Origin: Gemmatirosa kalamazoonensis
GTDB taxonomy: Bacteria > Gemmatimonadota > Gemmatimonadetes > Gemmatimonadales > Gemmatimonadaceae
Assembly: GCF_000522985.1 (NCBI RefSeq)
Contig: NZ_CP007130.1
Location: forward strand, 496,001 to 560,000
DNA length: 64,000 nucleotides
Direction: 5' to 3'
Shown here: piece after piece, positions 28,103 through 37,560 of the stretch
How the letters are laid out: the number at the start of each line of letters is the position of its first letter
Numbering within the stretch: the stretch's first letter is position 1
The notes under the pieces: model-generated
What the model was told of the DNA's origin: nothing
Seen by the model: only the letters and a program-made list of their open reading frames with translations
Databases searched by the model: none
Position numbers and translations under genes: made by a program

Positions 28103-29365
28103 ATGTGCCGCATCCGGCTCGTCCTCGCCGCCGGCGGGATCGTGCTCGCCGCCTGCGGCGGGGCGTCCGCTGGCGACGGCCCGGCGGCGCCGCGCTCCGC
28201 CGCCGACATCGTCGCCCTCGGCCACTCGGCCTTCGTCACGAGCTGCGCCGGGTGCCACGCGTCGCGCGATGCGTTCGACGTGGCGCGCTTCGGCTTCGAC
28301 GACGCGACGATCGTGCGGCGGGCGGTGAAGCACGTCGACAGCGCCACCGCACGGCAGATCGTCGCCTACGTGCGCTGGCTCCAGGTACCGCCGATCCGGC
28401 GCGACACGTCGCTGTTCCAGCCCGGCACCACGGTGCTCGACGACGACCGCACGTTCTGGCGCGCGCTCACCGGCACCGACGGCTGGCCCGCCGACCTCAC
28501 GCCGGACAAGCTCCGCGCGATCGACCCGCGCACGCTCTCCGTCCCGCTGCGCCTTCCCGTCTGGTCGAGCGAGGCGGACGAGACCGACTGGATGCCGGAG
28601 CGCCCGCTGCCGGCGGAGATCCTCGCCGGCGGCGTGCAGCAGGCGCTCGACGCGTACTACGCGGCGCCGTCCGACGAGACGATGCTGCGCGCCGTCACCA
28701 CGTTCCAGGACGCGATGCGCACGCGCACCGACATGTGCACCGGCGAGATCGCGTTCAAGAAGCGCCCCGACGACTGCTTCGAGGCGATGCGATGGATGTC
28801 GGCGTTCACCGCCGTGCACCTGTTGCGCTCCGGACGGCCGCCGGCGTCCCCGCCGCCCGCCCTGCTCGATCTCTGGTGGGACACCGGTGAGGCCGGCGTG
28901 AGCCGGTACTTCGCGCACTTCCCCGCCGAGCCGACGAACGTCGCGTCGGCGTGGATGTACCTCGCCTACAGCTTCGCGCCGTCGCGCTTCGACGAGCCGG
29001 GCGGCTACCTCGGCCAGTTCCTGCAGTCGCCGCAGCGCAACGGGTCGCCCGTGAGCTATCCGCGGCTCGCGACGTTCACCGCGCTGCGGCGCATGGTCGA
29101 TCCCGGCGTGCCGCGCGACACCGGCACCGCGCACACCACGCACGTGTTCTACGACGCGCTGCTCGCGATGGTGCGCGCGCCGGACGCGATGAAGCCCGAC
29201 GTGGCGCGGTTCACCCACGACTTCCTCGTGCGCTGGCTCGACACCGCAGGGCCGCTGGACGATGCGACGCGCCGCGCGGCCGCCGACATGGTGACGCGCT
29301 CGTACCGCGACATGCCCGCCGCCCTGCGCGACGACCTCGCCGCCCGCGTCGCCGCCGCGCGCTAG
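28103..29365 (+). CDS. Cytochrome c-type lipoprotein
   Basis: 420 aa. The N-terminus MCRIRLVLAAGGIVLAACGG is a lipoprotein signal with lipobox L-A-A-C. One c-type heme site CAGCH follows at about residues 48-52 in a short cytochrome domain (AFVTSCAGCHASRDAFD...ARQIVAYVRWLQ). The remaining 300 residues are helical, with conserved-looking Trp and two cysteines in DMCTGEIAFKKRPDDCFE; I do not recognise that part. Such proteins usually transfer electrons at the outer face of the inner membrane or at the outer membrane. Partner oxidase is not nearby. Confidence 0.8.
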   Translation: MCRIRLVLAAGGIVLAACGGASAGDGPAAPRSAADIVALGHSAFVTSCAGCHASRDAFDVARFGFDDATIVRRAVKHVDSATARQIVAYVRWLQVPPIRRDTSLFQPGTTVLDDDRTFWRALTGTDGWPADLTPDKLRAIDPRTLSVPLRLPVWSSEADETDWMPERPLPAEILAGGVQQALDAYYAAPSDETMLRAVTTFQDAMRTRTDMCTGEIAFKKRPDDCFEAMRWMSAFTAVHLLRSGRPPASPPPALLDLWWDTGEAGVSRYFAHFPAEPTNVASAWMYLAYSFAPSRFDEPGGYLGQFLQSPQRNGSPVSYPRLATFTALRRMVDPGVPRDTGTAHTTHVFYDALLAMVRAPDAMKPDVARFTHDFLVRWLDTAGPLDDATRRAAADMVTRSYRDMPAALRDDLAARVAAAR

Positions 29366-29556
29366 TCGCGGAGCGCTCGGACGAGGGCGATCGCGACGGC
29401 GACGACGAGCAGCAGCGCGCCGAGCGCGCCGGCGCCGTACGGGATCATCCCCGCCATCTCGTCGAACGCGCGTCGGCCGGCGGCGGTCAGCGTCCCCCAC
29501 GCCGCGAACAGCAGCAGCGCGGCGCCGACCGTGGCCAGGACGATGGCGGTGCGCAC
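29362..29556 (-). CDS. Small two-helix membrane protein
   Basis: 64 aa: MRTAIVLATVGAALLLFAAW forms one membrane helix, a short polar loop (RRAFDEMAGMIPY) follows, and GALGALLLVVAVAIALVRAL forms the second. Its end overlaps the convergent cytochrome gene by four bases. A GCCTAAC word lies 5 bp beyond its start. Function unknown; the clear membrane pattern makes it a credible gene. Confidence 0.6.
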   Translation of the reverse strand: MRTAIVLATVGAALLLFAAWGTLTAAGRRAFDEMAGMIPYGAGALGALLLVVAVAIALVRALRD

Positions 29557-29582
29557 CGGTGCCTAACGCGAGGGGGGCGCGC

Positions 29583-30092
29583 TCATCGCACGCGCCGCAT
29601 GACGTACTCGCGCCGACGCATCGCCGTCGTCTCGACCCACAGGATCATCGCCTGCCACTGGGCCGGATGCATGCCCGCGCCCTTCGCGCGATCCCACCGG
29701 AAATGATTGGACGCGCGCGAGACCGGCGCGAACTCCACGCCGAGGGAGTCGAGGCGCACGGCAACGTAGCGCGGTCCCATCCCGACGTTGCCGAGCCGGC
29801 CACCGCGCAGCTCGTAGCGCGCCGCGTCGCGCACGGTGCGGAACGTCGAGTCGGCGAACGACTCGACGGTGAGCGTGGAGTCGTCGACGAAGCGATATCG
29901 CTCGTAGAACGGAGCCTGCTGCGTGCCGCCCATGCCGGCGCCGCGCCAGTCGCCCTCGATCCAGCGGAGCTGCGCGAGGCCACGCGGCGTGATGACGGGG
30001 ACTTGCAGCCCGCGCGGCTGCGCGCCGAGCGGCAGGGACGACGGCAGCGCGACGCAGAGGGACGTCAGCGCGACGAGCGGGAGGCGGCGCAT
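29583..30092 (-). CDS. Exported DUF6265-like protein
   Basis: 169 aa with signal peptide ending at SLPLGAQ. The core has WIEGDWRGAG, PFYERYRFVDDSTLTVESFADSTF and YELRGGRLGNVG, the pattern of small secreted beta-barrel (lipocalin-like) proteins such as the DUF6265 family, in which an early W-I-x-G-x-W motif is typical. Ends in a run of arginines (RRREYVMRRVR). It lies 36 bp downstream of ligD on the same strand, so it may be part of that transcript, but a functional link is not obvious. Confidence 0.6.
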   Translation of the reverse strand: MRRLPLVALTSLCVALPSSLPLGAQPRGLQVPVITPRGLAQLRWIEGDWRGAGMGGTQQAPFYERYRFVDDSTLTVESFADSTFRTVRDAARYELRGGRLGNVGMGPRYVAVRLDSLGVEFAPVSRASNHFRWDRAKGAGMHPAQWQAMILWVETTAMRRREYVMRRVR

Positions 30093-30128
30093 GGCTGGAC
30101 GGCGTATCGGAAGGAGCGCGGGTGGTGC

Positions 30129-32768
30129 CTAACGGGCGTCCGCGGCGAGCACCTGCGCGAGCCGCTGCAGCACGAGCTGCAGGTCGGGTGATTCGGCGAG
30201 CACGTCGAGCATCGGGTCAACGCCGAGTCGGTCCATGCGGTCGAGCGCCGTGCGGATCGTGAACGCCTTCGGGTCGAGCGACGCGTTCACCTCCTCCCAG
30301 CGCAGCGGCATCGACACCGTCGCGCCGGGGAGCGGCCGCACGCTGAACGGTGCGACGATCGTCTGGCCGTGCCGGTTCTGCAAGTAGTCGAGGTAGACCT
30401 TGTCGCCGCGCTTCGTCACGTGCCGCGTGATCGTCGCGATGTCGCGCACGCGCGCGAGCACGACGCGCGCCAGCAGCTCGCCGAGCATGCGCGACTGCGC
30501 GTACGTGCACTGGCGGCCCAGCGGCACGAGGATGTGCAGCCCGGTCTTGCCGGTCGTCTTCACGTAGCTCGGCAGCCCGATCGACTCGCAGATCTCGCGC
30601 AGCACGAGCGCCGTGCGCACGACGTCGGAGAACGGCGCCTCCTTCGGGTCGAGGTCGATCACGCACCAGTCCGTCTGCTCCAGCGACCCGACGCGGCTCG
30701 CCCAGATGTGCAGCGGGATGGACGCCATGTTCGCGAGGTAGAGCAGCGTCTCCACGTCGTTGCACACGAAGTAGCGGATCTCGCGCTGCGACTCCTCGCT
30801 CCAGATCGGGATCGTGCGCACCCACGGCGGCGTGAACTCCGGCGCATCCTTCTGATAGAACGACTTCCCCTCGATGCCGTCGGGGAAGCGCGTGAGCACC
30901 ACGGGACGATCGCTGAGGTACGGCAGCATGCGCGGCGCGATCGCGCGGTAGTACTCCACGAGGTCGCCCTTCGTGTATCCCTCCGCCGGCCAGTAGCGCT
31001 TGGACAGGTTGGAGAACGCGAACGTCTTCTCGACGGGCCGCGGCGGCTCTGGCGCGACGGGGGCCGCCTCGCTTTCCTCGACGGCGTCCGCGGCGTCGGC
31101 GACATCGACGGCGACGGTCATCGGAACCGGCTCGGGCTCGTGCGCGGGCCACCGCTGCCGATCGCAGTCGCGTGGGTGCTTGTCGGTGCGCATGCGCAGG
31201 AACGACGCGTGCCGCAGCAGACCGTCCGGCGTCCACTCGGCGTAGCGCACCTCGCACACGTGCACCGGATCCACCCACGTCGTCGTCCCCGTCTCGGGGA
31301 TCGCGGCAGCGGGCTCCGCGCCCGGCGCGGCGACGGGCCCGTCGCACGGCGCGTCGCTGCGGATGACGGGCTGCAGCATCGCGCCGAGTCGCGCGAGCTG
31401 CGCGTCGTCGAAGCCCGTGCCCACGCGGCCCGCGTAGACGAGCCGCCCACCGACCATGTCCGCGAGCTGCAGCGCGCCGAAGTGCCGCCGCCCGCCGTTA
31501 GGCGCGGTGAAGCCGACGATCGCGAAGTCGCCGGTGCGCGCCGACTTGATCTTGAGCCACGCGTCGGTGCGCCCGCCGCGGTACGGCGCGTCGGCCCGCT
31601 TCGCGATCATCCCCTCGAGCCCGATCGCCGAGGCGTGCTGCAGGAACCGCTCGCCCTCGCGCTCGTGGTGGTCCACCGAGCGCAGCACGCCTAACGAGGG
31701 CACCAGCTCGGCGAGCAGCGCCTTGCGCCGCACGAGCGGCAGCGGCCGGACGTCGAACTCCTCGAACGCGAGCAGGTCGAACGCGTAGTACGTCGCCGGC
31801 AGCTCCACGGCCATGCGCCGGATGTCGAGCGGCGACGTGAGCTGGCCGCGCCGCTGCATGAGCGCGAAGTTCGGCATTCCGCGCGGGTCGAGCACGACGA
31901 CCTCGCCGTCGACGATGCACTCGTGGCACGGGATCGCGCGCACGGCACGCGCGATCTCGGGAAACACGTTCGTGTAGTCGTTGCCGTTACGCGTGAGCAG
32001 CAGCACGTCGCCGCGCGTCTTCGCGGCGAGCAGTCGATAGCCGTCGAGCTTCGGCTCGAACAGCCAGCCGGCGCGCGTGAACGCCTCGTCCGCGGGCTCG
32101 GCCAGCATCACCTCGACGGCACGCGGATCGACGCGCGTCGCGGGCGCGCCGGCCTCCATGAGCGCGGCGCGCACGCGCCCCGTCGGACTCTTGCCTGCTT
32201 TCACTTCCTCGACCGTCAGTCCCGACAGCACCGACGTCTCGGGGAAGTCGTCGCCCGGGGTGCGGACCCACGCGTCGCGCTCCTTGATGAAGAGCCAGTC
32301 GCGATCGCTCTTCTTGATCTTTACCAGAGTCCACTTGCCGTGCAGTTTGTGGCCACGGAGCTCGAACAGCAGCTTCCCCTTCTCGAGCCCCTCCCGCCAA
32401 TCCTCCAGCGGCACCCACTCGCCGCGGTCCCACACGATGATCCCGCCGGCGCCGTAGTTGCCGGCGGGGATGATCCCCTCGAAGTCGCCGTACTCGATCG
32501 GGTGGTCCTCGACCTTCACGGCGAGCCGCCGGTCGTTCATGTCGTACGACGGTCCCTTCGGCACGGCCCACGAGCGGAGCACGCCGTCCATCTCGAGCCG
32601 CAGATCGAAGTGCAGCTGTCGCGCGGCGTGCTTGTGCACGACGAACAGCCGGCCGAGCACCGGCGACACGCTCCCCATCGGCTCGGGGGTCGTGTCGGCC
32701 GACCGCTTGGCGCGGTACCGACTGAGATGATCGGACGTGGGTGTCTGCTCGTTGCCGTCGGCGGTCAT
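30129..32768 (-). CDS. ligD: Multifunctional NHEJ DNA ligase D
   Basis: 879 aa, domain order PE-LIG-POL. The phosphoesterase domain (about 30-185) keeps H47, H53, D55 and R57 in HKHAARQLHFDLRLEMDG. The ATP-dependent ligase (about 210-510) has the nucleotidyl lysine K240 in FEPKLDGYRLL, VDGEVVVLD and GLEGMIAKR. The polymerase/primase domain (about 575-860) has DLDPKE as the metal-binding D-x-D. It joins double-strand breaks together with Ku, filling or adding nucleotides and trimming 3' ends. The gene is divergent from ku (54-bp gap), so both may share control. The stop TAG lies in a CGTTAGGC word. Confidence 0.97.
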   Translation of the reverse strand: MTADGNEQTPTSDHLSRYRAKRSADTTPEPMGSVSPVLGRLFVVHKHAARQLHFDLRLEMDGVLRSWAVPKGPSYDMNDRRLAVKVEDHPIEYGDFEGIIPAGNYGAGGIIVWDRGEWVPLEDWREGLEKGKLLFELRGHKLHGKWTLVKIKKSDRDWLFIKERDAWVRTPGDDFPETSVLSGLTVEEVKAGKSPTGRVRAALMEAGAPATRVDPRAVEVMLAEPADEAFTRAGWLFEPKLDGYRLLAAKTRGDVLLLTRNGNDYTNVFPEIARAVRAIPCHECIVDGEVVVLDPRGMPNFALMQRRGQLTSPLDIRRMAVELPATYYAFDLLAFEEFDVRPLPLVRRKALLAELVPSLGVLRSVDHHEREGERFLQHASAIGLEGMIAKRADAPYRGGRTDAWLKIKSARTGDFAIVGFTAPNGGRRHFGALQLADMVGGRLVYAGRVGTGFDDAQLARLGAMLQPVIRSDAPCDGPVAAPGAEPAAAIPETGTTTWVDPVHVCEVRYAEWTPDGLLRHASFLRMRTDKHPRDCDRQRWPAHEPEPVPMTVAVDVADAADAVEESEAAPVAPEPPRPVEKTFAFSNLSKRYWPAEGYTKGDLVEYYRAIAPRMLPYLSDRPVVLTRFPDGIEGKSFYQKDAPEFTPPWVRTIPIWSEESQREIRYFVCNDVETLLYLANMASIPLHIWASRVGSLEQTDWCVIDLDPKEAPFSDVVRTALVLREICESIGLPSYVKTTGKTGLHILVPLGRQCTYAQSRMLGELLARVVLARVRDIATITRHVTKRGDKVYLDYLQNRHGQTIVAPFSVRPLPGATVSMPLRWEEVNASLDPKAFTIRTALDRMDRLGVDPMLDVLAESPDLQLVLQRLAQVLAADAR

Positions 32769-32822
32769 GCGCGTCGTTCGTCAGCCGTTCGTGGTCACGC
32801 CCCACCCTCAACCCGCTGCATC

Positions 32823-33632
32823 ATGCCCGCTCGCGCCATCGGCACCGCTACCATCTCCTTCGGGCTCGTTTCGGTTCCGGTCAATCTCTACTCGTCGAGC
32901 GAGTCGCGCACGAGCGTGTCGTTCAACATGCTGCACAAGAACTGTGGCTCGCGACTGAAGCAGCAGTACGTCTGCCCGAAGGACAACAACGAAGTGGTGG
33001 GACGCGACCAGACCGTCAAGGGGTACGAGTTCGCGAAGGAGCAGTACGTGGTGTTCACCACCGAGGAGCTGAAGGCGATCGAGGAGAAGGCGACCGGCGC
33101 GATCGACGTCGTGGAGTTCGTGCCGCTCGCGCAAGTCGACCGCGAGTATCTCGAGAAGGTCTACTACCTCGGGCCCGACAAGGGCGGCGAGCGCGCGTAC
33201 CGACTGCTCGCGGCGGCGCTGCACGACACGGGACGCGCGGCGCTCGGCCAGTACGCGGCGCGCGGTCAGCAGCATCTCGTGCTCCTGCGGCCGCTGAACG
33301 GCGTGCTCGTGATGGAGCAGCTCCACTACGCCGACGAGGTGCGGTCGATCACCGAGGTGCCGATTCCCGACGGCGAGGTGAAGGCGCAGGAGCTCGCGCT
33401 CGCGAAGATGCTCATCGCGCAGGGATCGAACGACGCGTTCGAGCCGCAGAAATACAAGGACACGGTGCGCGAGCGCGTGATGGACGCGATCCAGCGCAAG
33501 ATCGAGGGCCAGGACATCACGTCCGACGTGACGCCCGACGGCGGCGGCAAGATCATCGACCTCATGGAAGCGCTGAAGGCGAGCCTCGCCGCGCCCGGCG
33601 AGATGAAGTCGCAGGAGCTGCGCGCGTCGTGA
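32823..33632 (+). CDS. ku: Non-homologous end-joining protein Ku
   Basis: 269 aa, typical bacterial Ku length, from ATG 32823. MPARAIGTATISFGLVSVPVNLYSS is the characteristic N-terminus, followed by the CxxxxKQQYVC-like segment, VVFTTEEL, DKGGERAYRLLAAAL, and the LigD-interacting basic/acidic C-terminus MEALKASLAAP. The homodimer rings DNA ends and recruits LigD. Followed after 10 bp by a DUF72 gene, a neighbour often seen with ku/ligD in other bacteria. Confidence 0.97.
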   Translation: MPARAIGTATISFGLVSVPVNLYSSSESRTSVSFNMLHKNCGSRLKQQYVCPKDNNEVVGRDQTVKGYEFAKEQYVVFTTEELKAIEEKATGAIDVVEFVPLAQVDREYLEKVYYLGPDKGGERAYRLLAAALHDTGRAALGQYAARGQQHLVLLRPLNGVLVMEQLHYADEVRSITEVPIPDGEVKAQELALAKMLIAQGSNDAFEPQKYKDTVRERVMDAIQRKIEGQDITSDVTPDGGGKIIDLMEALKASLAAPGEMKSQELRAS

Positions 33633-33642
33633 GGACACGTCG

Positions 33643-34353
33643 GTGACGATCCTCGCCGGCACGAGCGGCTACGCGTTCGAGGAGTGGAAGGGACCCTTCT
33701 ACCCGCCGACGCTGCACGCGGACGAGCTGCTCCCGTTCTACGCCGGCCGCTTCCCGACGGTCGAGATCAACAATTCGTTCTACCGGCTGCCGAAGACGCA
33801 GGTGCTGCTCGACTGGGCGGCACAGGTGCCGGAGTCGTTCCGCTTCGCGATCAAGGCGAGCCAGCGCATCACCCACTTCGCCCGGCTCAAGCCGGACTGC
33901 GCCGAGGCGCTCGGCTTCCTGCTCAAGAACACCGCGGCGTTAGGCGACAAGCTCGGCGCGATCCTGTTCCAGCTCCCGCCGAACATGAAGCGCGACGACG
34001 AGCGGCTCCGCGCGTTCCTCGCGCTGCTGCCGGCGGGCCGGCGCTACACGATCGAGTTCCGGCACGAGAGCTGGTTCGACGAGACCGTGTTCGGCGCGCT
34101 CCGCGAGCACGACGTCGCGCTGTGCGCAATCGAGCAGGCGGACTTCGCGGCGCCGGTCGTCGGCACCGCGTCGTGGGGCTACGTGCGACTGCACCGGCTC
34201 GACTACGACGACGCGGCGTTGGGCGCGTGGGCCGAGCGCATCGCGGCCGAGGGCTGGTCCGACGCGTACGTGTACTTCAAGCACGACGAGGGCGCGGGGT
34301 CAGGGCCGCCGGCGGTCGAGGCGTTCGATCGCGCCGTCTCGGGACTCCCATGA
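33643..34353 (+). CDS. DUF72 family protein
   Basis: 236 aa from GTG 33643. It has the usual DUF72 pattern: ILAGTSGYAFEEWKGPFYP near the start, FPTVEINNSFYRLP, RFAIKASQRITH, LGAILFQLPPNM, YTIEFRHESWF, and YVYFKHDEG at the end. These form a TIM-barrel resembling UvsE-like and YecE proteins; biochemical function is not established. It follows ku by 10 bp and is probably co-transcribed, consistent with a DNA-repair association. Confidence 0.9.
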   Translation: MTILAGTSGYAFEEWKGPFYPPTLHADELLPFYAGRFPTVEINNSFYRLPKTQVLLDWAAQVPESFRFAIKASQRITHFARLKPDCAEALGFLLKNTAALGDKLGAILFQLPPNMKRDDERLRAFLALLPAGRRYTIEFRHESWFDETVFGALREHDVALCAIEQADFAAPVVGTASWGYVRLHRLDYDDAALGAWAERIAAEGWSDAYVYFKHDEGAGSGPPAVEAFDRAVSGLP

Positions 34354-34373
34354 CGTGACGGCTCCCCGTGTGA

Positions 34374-34443
34374 GACGCGGATCACGCGGATCACGCGGAT
34401 CACGCGGATCGAAAGCATCCGCGTGATCCGCGTCATCCGCGTC
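34374..34443. repeat. Hairpin of ACGCGGATC tandem units
   Basis: The left arm (34374-34410) is four direct GCGGATC-containing units spaced nine bases apart. The right arm (34416-34443) is three complementary units. A five-base loop separates them, and slipped pairings are possible. It lies between the convergent ends of the DUF72 gene and the FtsX permease gene, so bidirectional termination is likely. Confidence 0.85.
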
Positions 34444-34496
34444 CACAATGCGAGGCGCCGTCAGCGACGAGGCGCGCGGCCCGGCGGACCGAAGCT

Positions 34497-35663
34497 TCAG
34501 CGCAGCGCCTGGATCACCGGCAGCTTCGACGCGCGCCGCGCCGGGAAGAAGCCGCCGATCACGCCCATCGCCACCGCGAACCCGACGCCGGCGCCGAGCA
34601 GCCCGGGGGTGACGCGGAACGCGAACGCGACGTCGCTGAAGCTCGCCCAGTTCGTGGTGCTCGTGACCACGCCGTTGATCGGCAGCGCGAGCAGACATCC
34701 CACCACGCCGCCGATGAACGCGATCACCGCCGACTCGGCGAGGAAGCTCGCGAGCACGCTGCGCGGGTGGAAGCCCAACGTGAGCAGCACCGCGATCTCC
34801 GGCGTGCGCGAGCTCACCGCGGCGTACATCGTGTTCACCGCGCCGAACACCGCGCCCACCGCCATGATGCTCGTGATCATGATCGCGAGGAAGCGGAGGA
34901 TGTTGCCGAGCAGCTCCGACTGGCTCGCGTAGAACTCCGACTCGCGGTGCGCGTCCACCTGCAGCCGCTGGTCGGCGAGGAACGCGCGCTGCGCCTCGGC
35001 GAAGCCGCCGGGATCCTTCAGGCGGAACGCGACGTCCTGGAACGAGTTGTAGCGGAACACGTTCTGGAACTGCTCGTTCTCCCCCCAGATCTCCGACTCG
35101 AAGCTGGAGCCGTCGGCGGTGAAGCGGCAGACGACCTTCCAGTCGCGGTTCGAGAAGCGCAGCACGTCGCCGACGTTCACGTTCTCGAAGCGGCCCTTGA
35201 GCTTCGCGCCGACGCACACCTCGCTCTGCCCCGACGCGAAGCGGCGCCCCTCGACGATCTTGATGCTGCGCCGCACCTCGAACGCCTTGTCGGAGACGCC
35301 GCGCGCGACGACGTTCGCCACCGTGTACTCGTCCCCGCCGGGGCGCTTCAGGTTCAGGACGATGTACGTCTCCGGGCTGATGAGCGGTCGGCCGTCGGCC
35401 GCGGTCGCGACGTGCGGCGACGCGGCGATGATGGAGATCGCTTCGCGCGGGATGCCGCTCGACAGCTCGCTGTCGGCGCCGCGCCGCAGCAGCAGCACGT
35501 TGTCCGTCGAGCCGGTCGTCGCGAGCGCGGCGATGAAGCCGTTCGCCAGCGCGAGCATGGCGACGAACACCGCGACGACGAGCCCGATGCCGAGCGCGGT
35601 GAGCGCCGTGGAGACGGGCCGCTGCTTCACGCTGCGCAGGTTGTAGATCAGCGGGATCTTCAC
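34497..35663 (-). CDS. ABC transporter permease, FtsX/MacB type (second permease)
   Basis: 388 aa from GTG 35663, coupled to the preceding permease by a GTGA overlap. A first membrane segment (about 20-45) is followed by a large extracytoplasmic domain (about 50-265) and three C-terminal segments (ITSIMAVGAVFGAVNTMYAA; VIAFIGGVVGCLLALP; VGFAVAMGVIGGFF). The end PARRASKLPVIQALR is the usual FtsX coupling region. MacB-like folds of this kind work as mechanotransmission pumps rather than conduits. Partners: the permease, ATPase and HlyD-type adaptor upstream in the same operon. Confidence 0.92.
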   Translation of the reverse strand: MKIPLIYNLRSVKQRPVSTALTALGIGLVVAVFVAMLALANGFIAALATTGSTDNVLLLRRGADSELSSGIPREAISIIAASPHVATAADGRPLISPETYIVLNLKRPGGDEYTVANVVARGVSDKAFEVRRSIKIVEGRRFASGQSEVCVGAKLKGRFENVNVGDVLRFSNRDWKVVCRFTADGSSFESEIWGENEQFQNVFRYNSFQDVAFRLKDPGGFAEAQRAFLADQRLQVDAHRESEFYASQSELLGNILRFLAIMITSIMAVGAVFGAVNTMYAAVSSRTPEIAVLLTLGFHPRSVLASFLAESAVIAFIGGVVGCLLALPINGVVTSTTNWASFSDVAFAFRVTPGLLGAGVGFAVAMGVIGGFFPARRASKLPVIQALR

Positions 35664-36802
35664 TCGACCCTCCGGAGCGCCTGCACCACGGGAAGCTTCG
35701 CGGCCTGCCACGCGGGGAAGATGCCGCTCGCCACGGTGAGCAGCAGCGCCACCGTCGCGCCCACCGCGAGCGTGCCCGGCGTGACGTGGAAGCCCGGCAG
35801 GAAGCCGCCGTTGCCGAACCCCGTCGCTGCCGGCAGCAGCACCGCGCCGCCGAGCCCCAGCACCGCGCCGACGAGCGAGATCACCGCCGCCTCGACGATC
35901 ACGAGCCCGAACACGCGTCGGTCGGAGAAGCCGACGGTCTTCATCACTGCCACCTCCGCGCGCCGCTCGCGCTGGTTCATCATCATCGCGTTCGCGGTGA
36001 CGAGCAGGATCGCGAACACCACCGCCATGCCGATGGTGCTCATGAGCAGCTTGACGTTGCCCCACATGCTCGCGAACCCCGCCGCGAACGCCTTCTCGGT
36101 ACCCGTCTTCGTCGGCGCGGCGGAGTTGCGGAAGCCGTCGTCGATCGTGCGGATCACGGCGGGCGCGGCGTTCGGATCGTCGATCTTCAGGATGTACCAG
36201 CCCGGCGTCACGCGGTCCGGGTACTTCTCGTACATGTAGTCGTAGTGGAACATGAACGAGTCGTCGCCGTACTCCTTCAGCGTCGGGTGATAGATGCCGC
36301 GGATGGTGAACGTCCAGTCGCCGGGGAAGATCGTCCCCTGGATGGTGACGTTGTCGCCCACCTTCCACCCGAACGCGCGCACCAGCCCCTCGCCGATGAG
36401 CGCCGCCGAGCGCTCCTTCAGGAAGGCCTGCTTCTGATCGTCGGCGACCTGGATCTCGGGGTACATCTTCAGGTACGACTCGGGATCGACGGCGAACTGC
36501 GCGAAGAACTTCTTGCCGTCGCCGTACTTGCCGCCGAACCAGTTCGCCCACGTCACCTCCTGCACGTGCGGCACGTTCTTGAGCCGCGCCGCGTAGCTCA
36601 TGGGCAACGGGATGACGAACGCGGTGGAGTTCTGCACGATGAGCCGCGACGCGCTCATCACCTGCGATCCCGAGTTCAGCGTCGTGACGACCGTGCGCAG
36701 CGACGCGAACAGGAACAGCGCGAGCGCCACGCTGAACGTCGTGAGCACGGTGCGCAGCTTGTGCCGCTTCAGGTTCGCGAGAACGAGCGGGAGGAACTTC
36801 AT
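35660..36802 (-). CDS. ABC transporter permease, FtsX/MacB type (first permease)
   Basis: 380 aa from ATG 36802, overlapping the ATPase stop (ATGA). It has an N-terminal membrane segment (TTFSVALALFLFASLRTVV), a periplasmic domain of about 200 residues, and three C-terminal segments (MAVVFAILLVTANAMM; VSLVGAVLGLGGAVLL; VGATVALLLTVASGIF). It ends AWQAAKLPVVQALRRVE. Forms a probable heterodimer with the following permease, which is similar in layout but distinct in its periplasmic domain. Confidence 0.92.
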   Translation of the reverse strand: MKFLPLVLANLKRHKLRTVLTTFSVALALFLFASLRTVVTTLNSGSQVMSASRLIVQNSTAFVIPLPMSYAARLKNVPHVQEVTWANWFGGKYGDGKKFFAQFAVDPESYLKMYPEIQVADDQKQAFLKERSAALIGEGLVRAFGWKVGDNVTIQGTIFPGDWTFTIRGIYHPTLKEYGDDSFMFHYDYMYEKYPDRVTPGWYILKIDDPNAAPAVIRTIDDGFRNSAAPTKTGTEKAFAAGFASMWGNVKLLMSTIGMAVVFAILLVTANAMMMNQRERRAEVAVMKTVGFSDRRVFGLVIVEAAVISLVGAVLGLGGAVLLPAATGFGNGGFLPGFHVTPGTLAVGATVALLLTVASGIFPAWQAAKLPVVQALRRVE

Positions 36803-37527
36803 AGCGCCACCGCCTCCCGCCGCGCCTCGGGAAGCGCGTGCGTCGCCGCGACGCCGCGCTCGAGCAGGTCGCCCTTCTCGAGGTGCAGCACGCGCTTGGC
36901 GCTCCCCGCCGCCTTCGCGTCGTGCGTCACCATCATGATCGTCTTGTGGAACTCCTCGTTCAGCCGCCGCAGCAGCTCGAGCACTTCCTCGGAGCTGCGC
37001 GCGTCGAGCTGTCCGGTCGGCTCGTCGAGCAGGATGAGCGTGGGGTCGGCGACGATGGCGCGCGCGATCGCCACGCGCTGCTCCTGTCCGCCGGAGAGCT
37101 GCCGCGGGTAGTGGTCCATGCGGTCACCGAGCCCCACGACGCCCAACGCGATCGCGGTGCGCTCGGCGCGATCCTTCTTGCCGAGCTTCGTGAGCAACAG
37201 CGGCAGCTCCACGTTCTGCCGCGCGGTGAGCACCGGGAGGAGGTTGTACGACTGGAACACGAAGCCGATCGTGCGCGCGCGCCAGCTCGCGAGCTGCGCC
37301 GCCGACATCGCGCTCACTTCGGCGCCCGCGACGCGCACGCTGCCGCGCGTGGGCTTGTCGAGTCCCGCGACGAGGTTGAGGAGCGTCGACTTGCCGGAGC
37401 CGGACGGGCCCATGAGCGCCGTGTAGCTCCCTTCCTCGAAGTCGATCGTGAGCCCGCTGTACACGTCGACGGTCTGCGCCTCGCGCTTGAACGACTTGTA
37501 GACGTCTCGGATCTCGACCAGCGCCAT
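36799..37527 (-). CDS. ABC transporter ATP-binding protein (MacB/LolD type)
   Basis: 242 aa. Walker A GPSGSGKSTLLNLVAG, Q-loop FVFQSYNLLP, signature LSGGQEQRVAIARA, Walker B LILLDEPTGQLD and the switch His in MMVTHDAKAAG are all intact. It energises the two FtsX-type permeases encoded downstream. About 20 C-terminal residues (GVAATHALPEARREAVAL) extend beyond the usual end. A 28-bp hairpin separates the gene from the hlyD-type gene upstream. Confidence 0.95.
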   Translation of the reverse strand: MALVEIRDVYKSFKREAQTVDVYSGLTIDFEEGSYTALMGPSGSGKSTLLNLVAGLDKPTRGSVRVAGAEVSAMSAAQLASWRARTIGFVFQSYNLLPVLTARQNVELPLLLTKLGKKDRAERTAIALGVVGLGDRMDHYPRQLSGGQEQRVAIARAIVADPTLILLDEPTGQLDARSSEEVLELLRRLNEEFHKTIMMVTHDAKAAGSAKRVLHLEKGDLLERGVAATHALPEARREAVAL

Positions 37528-37560
37528 GTGGGCATTCTCCTGTGGAGTGGCTCGGCTGGC

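Noticed and set aside
34374-34443. Possible CRISPR-like direct repeats
   Set aside because: The units are nine bases without spacers and fold back on complementary units; there are no cas genes in the window.
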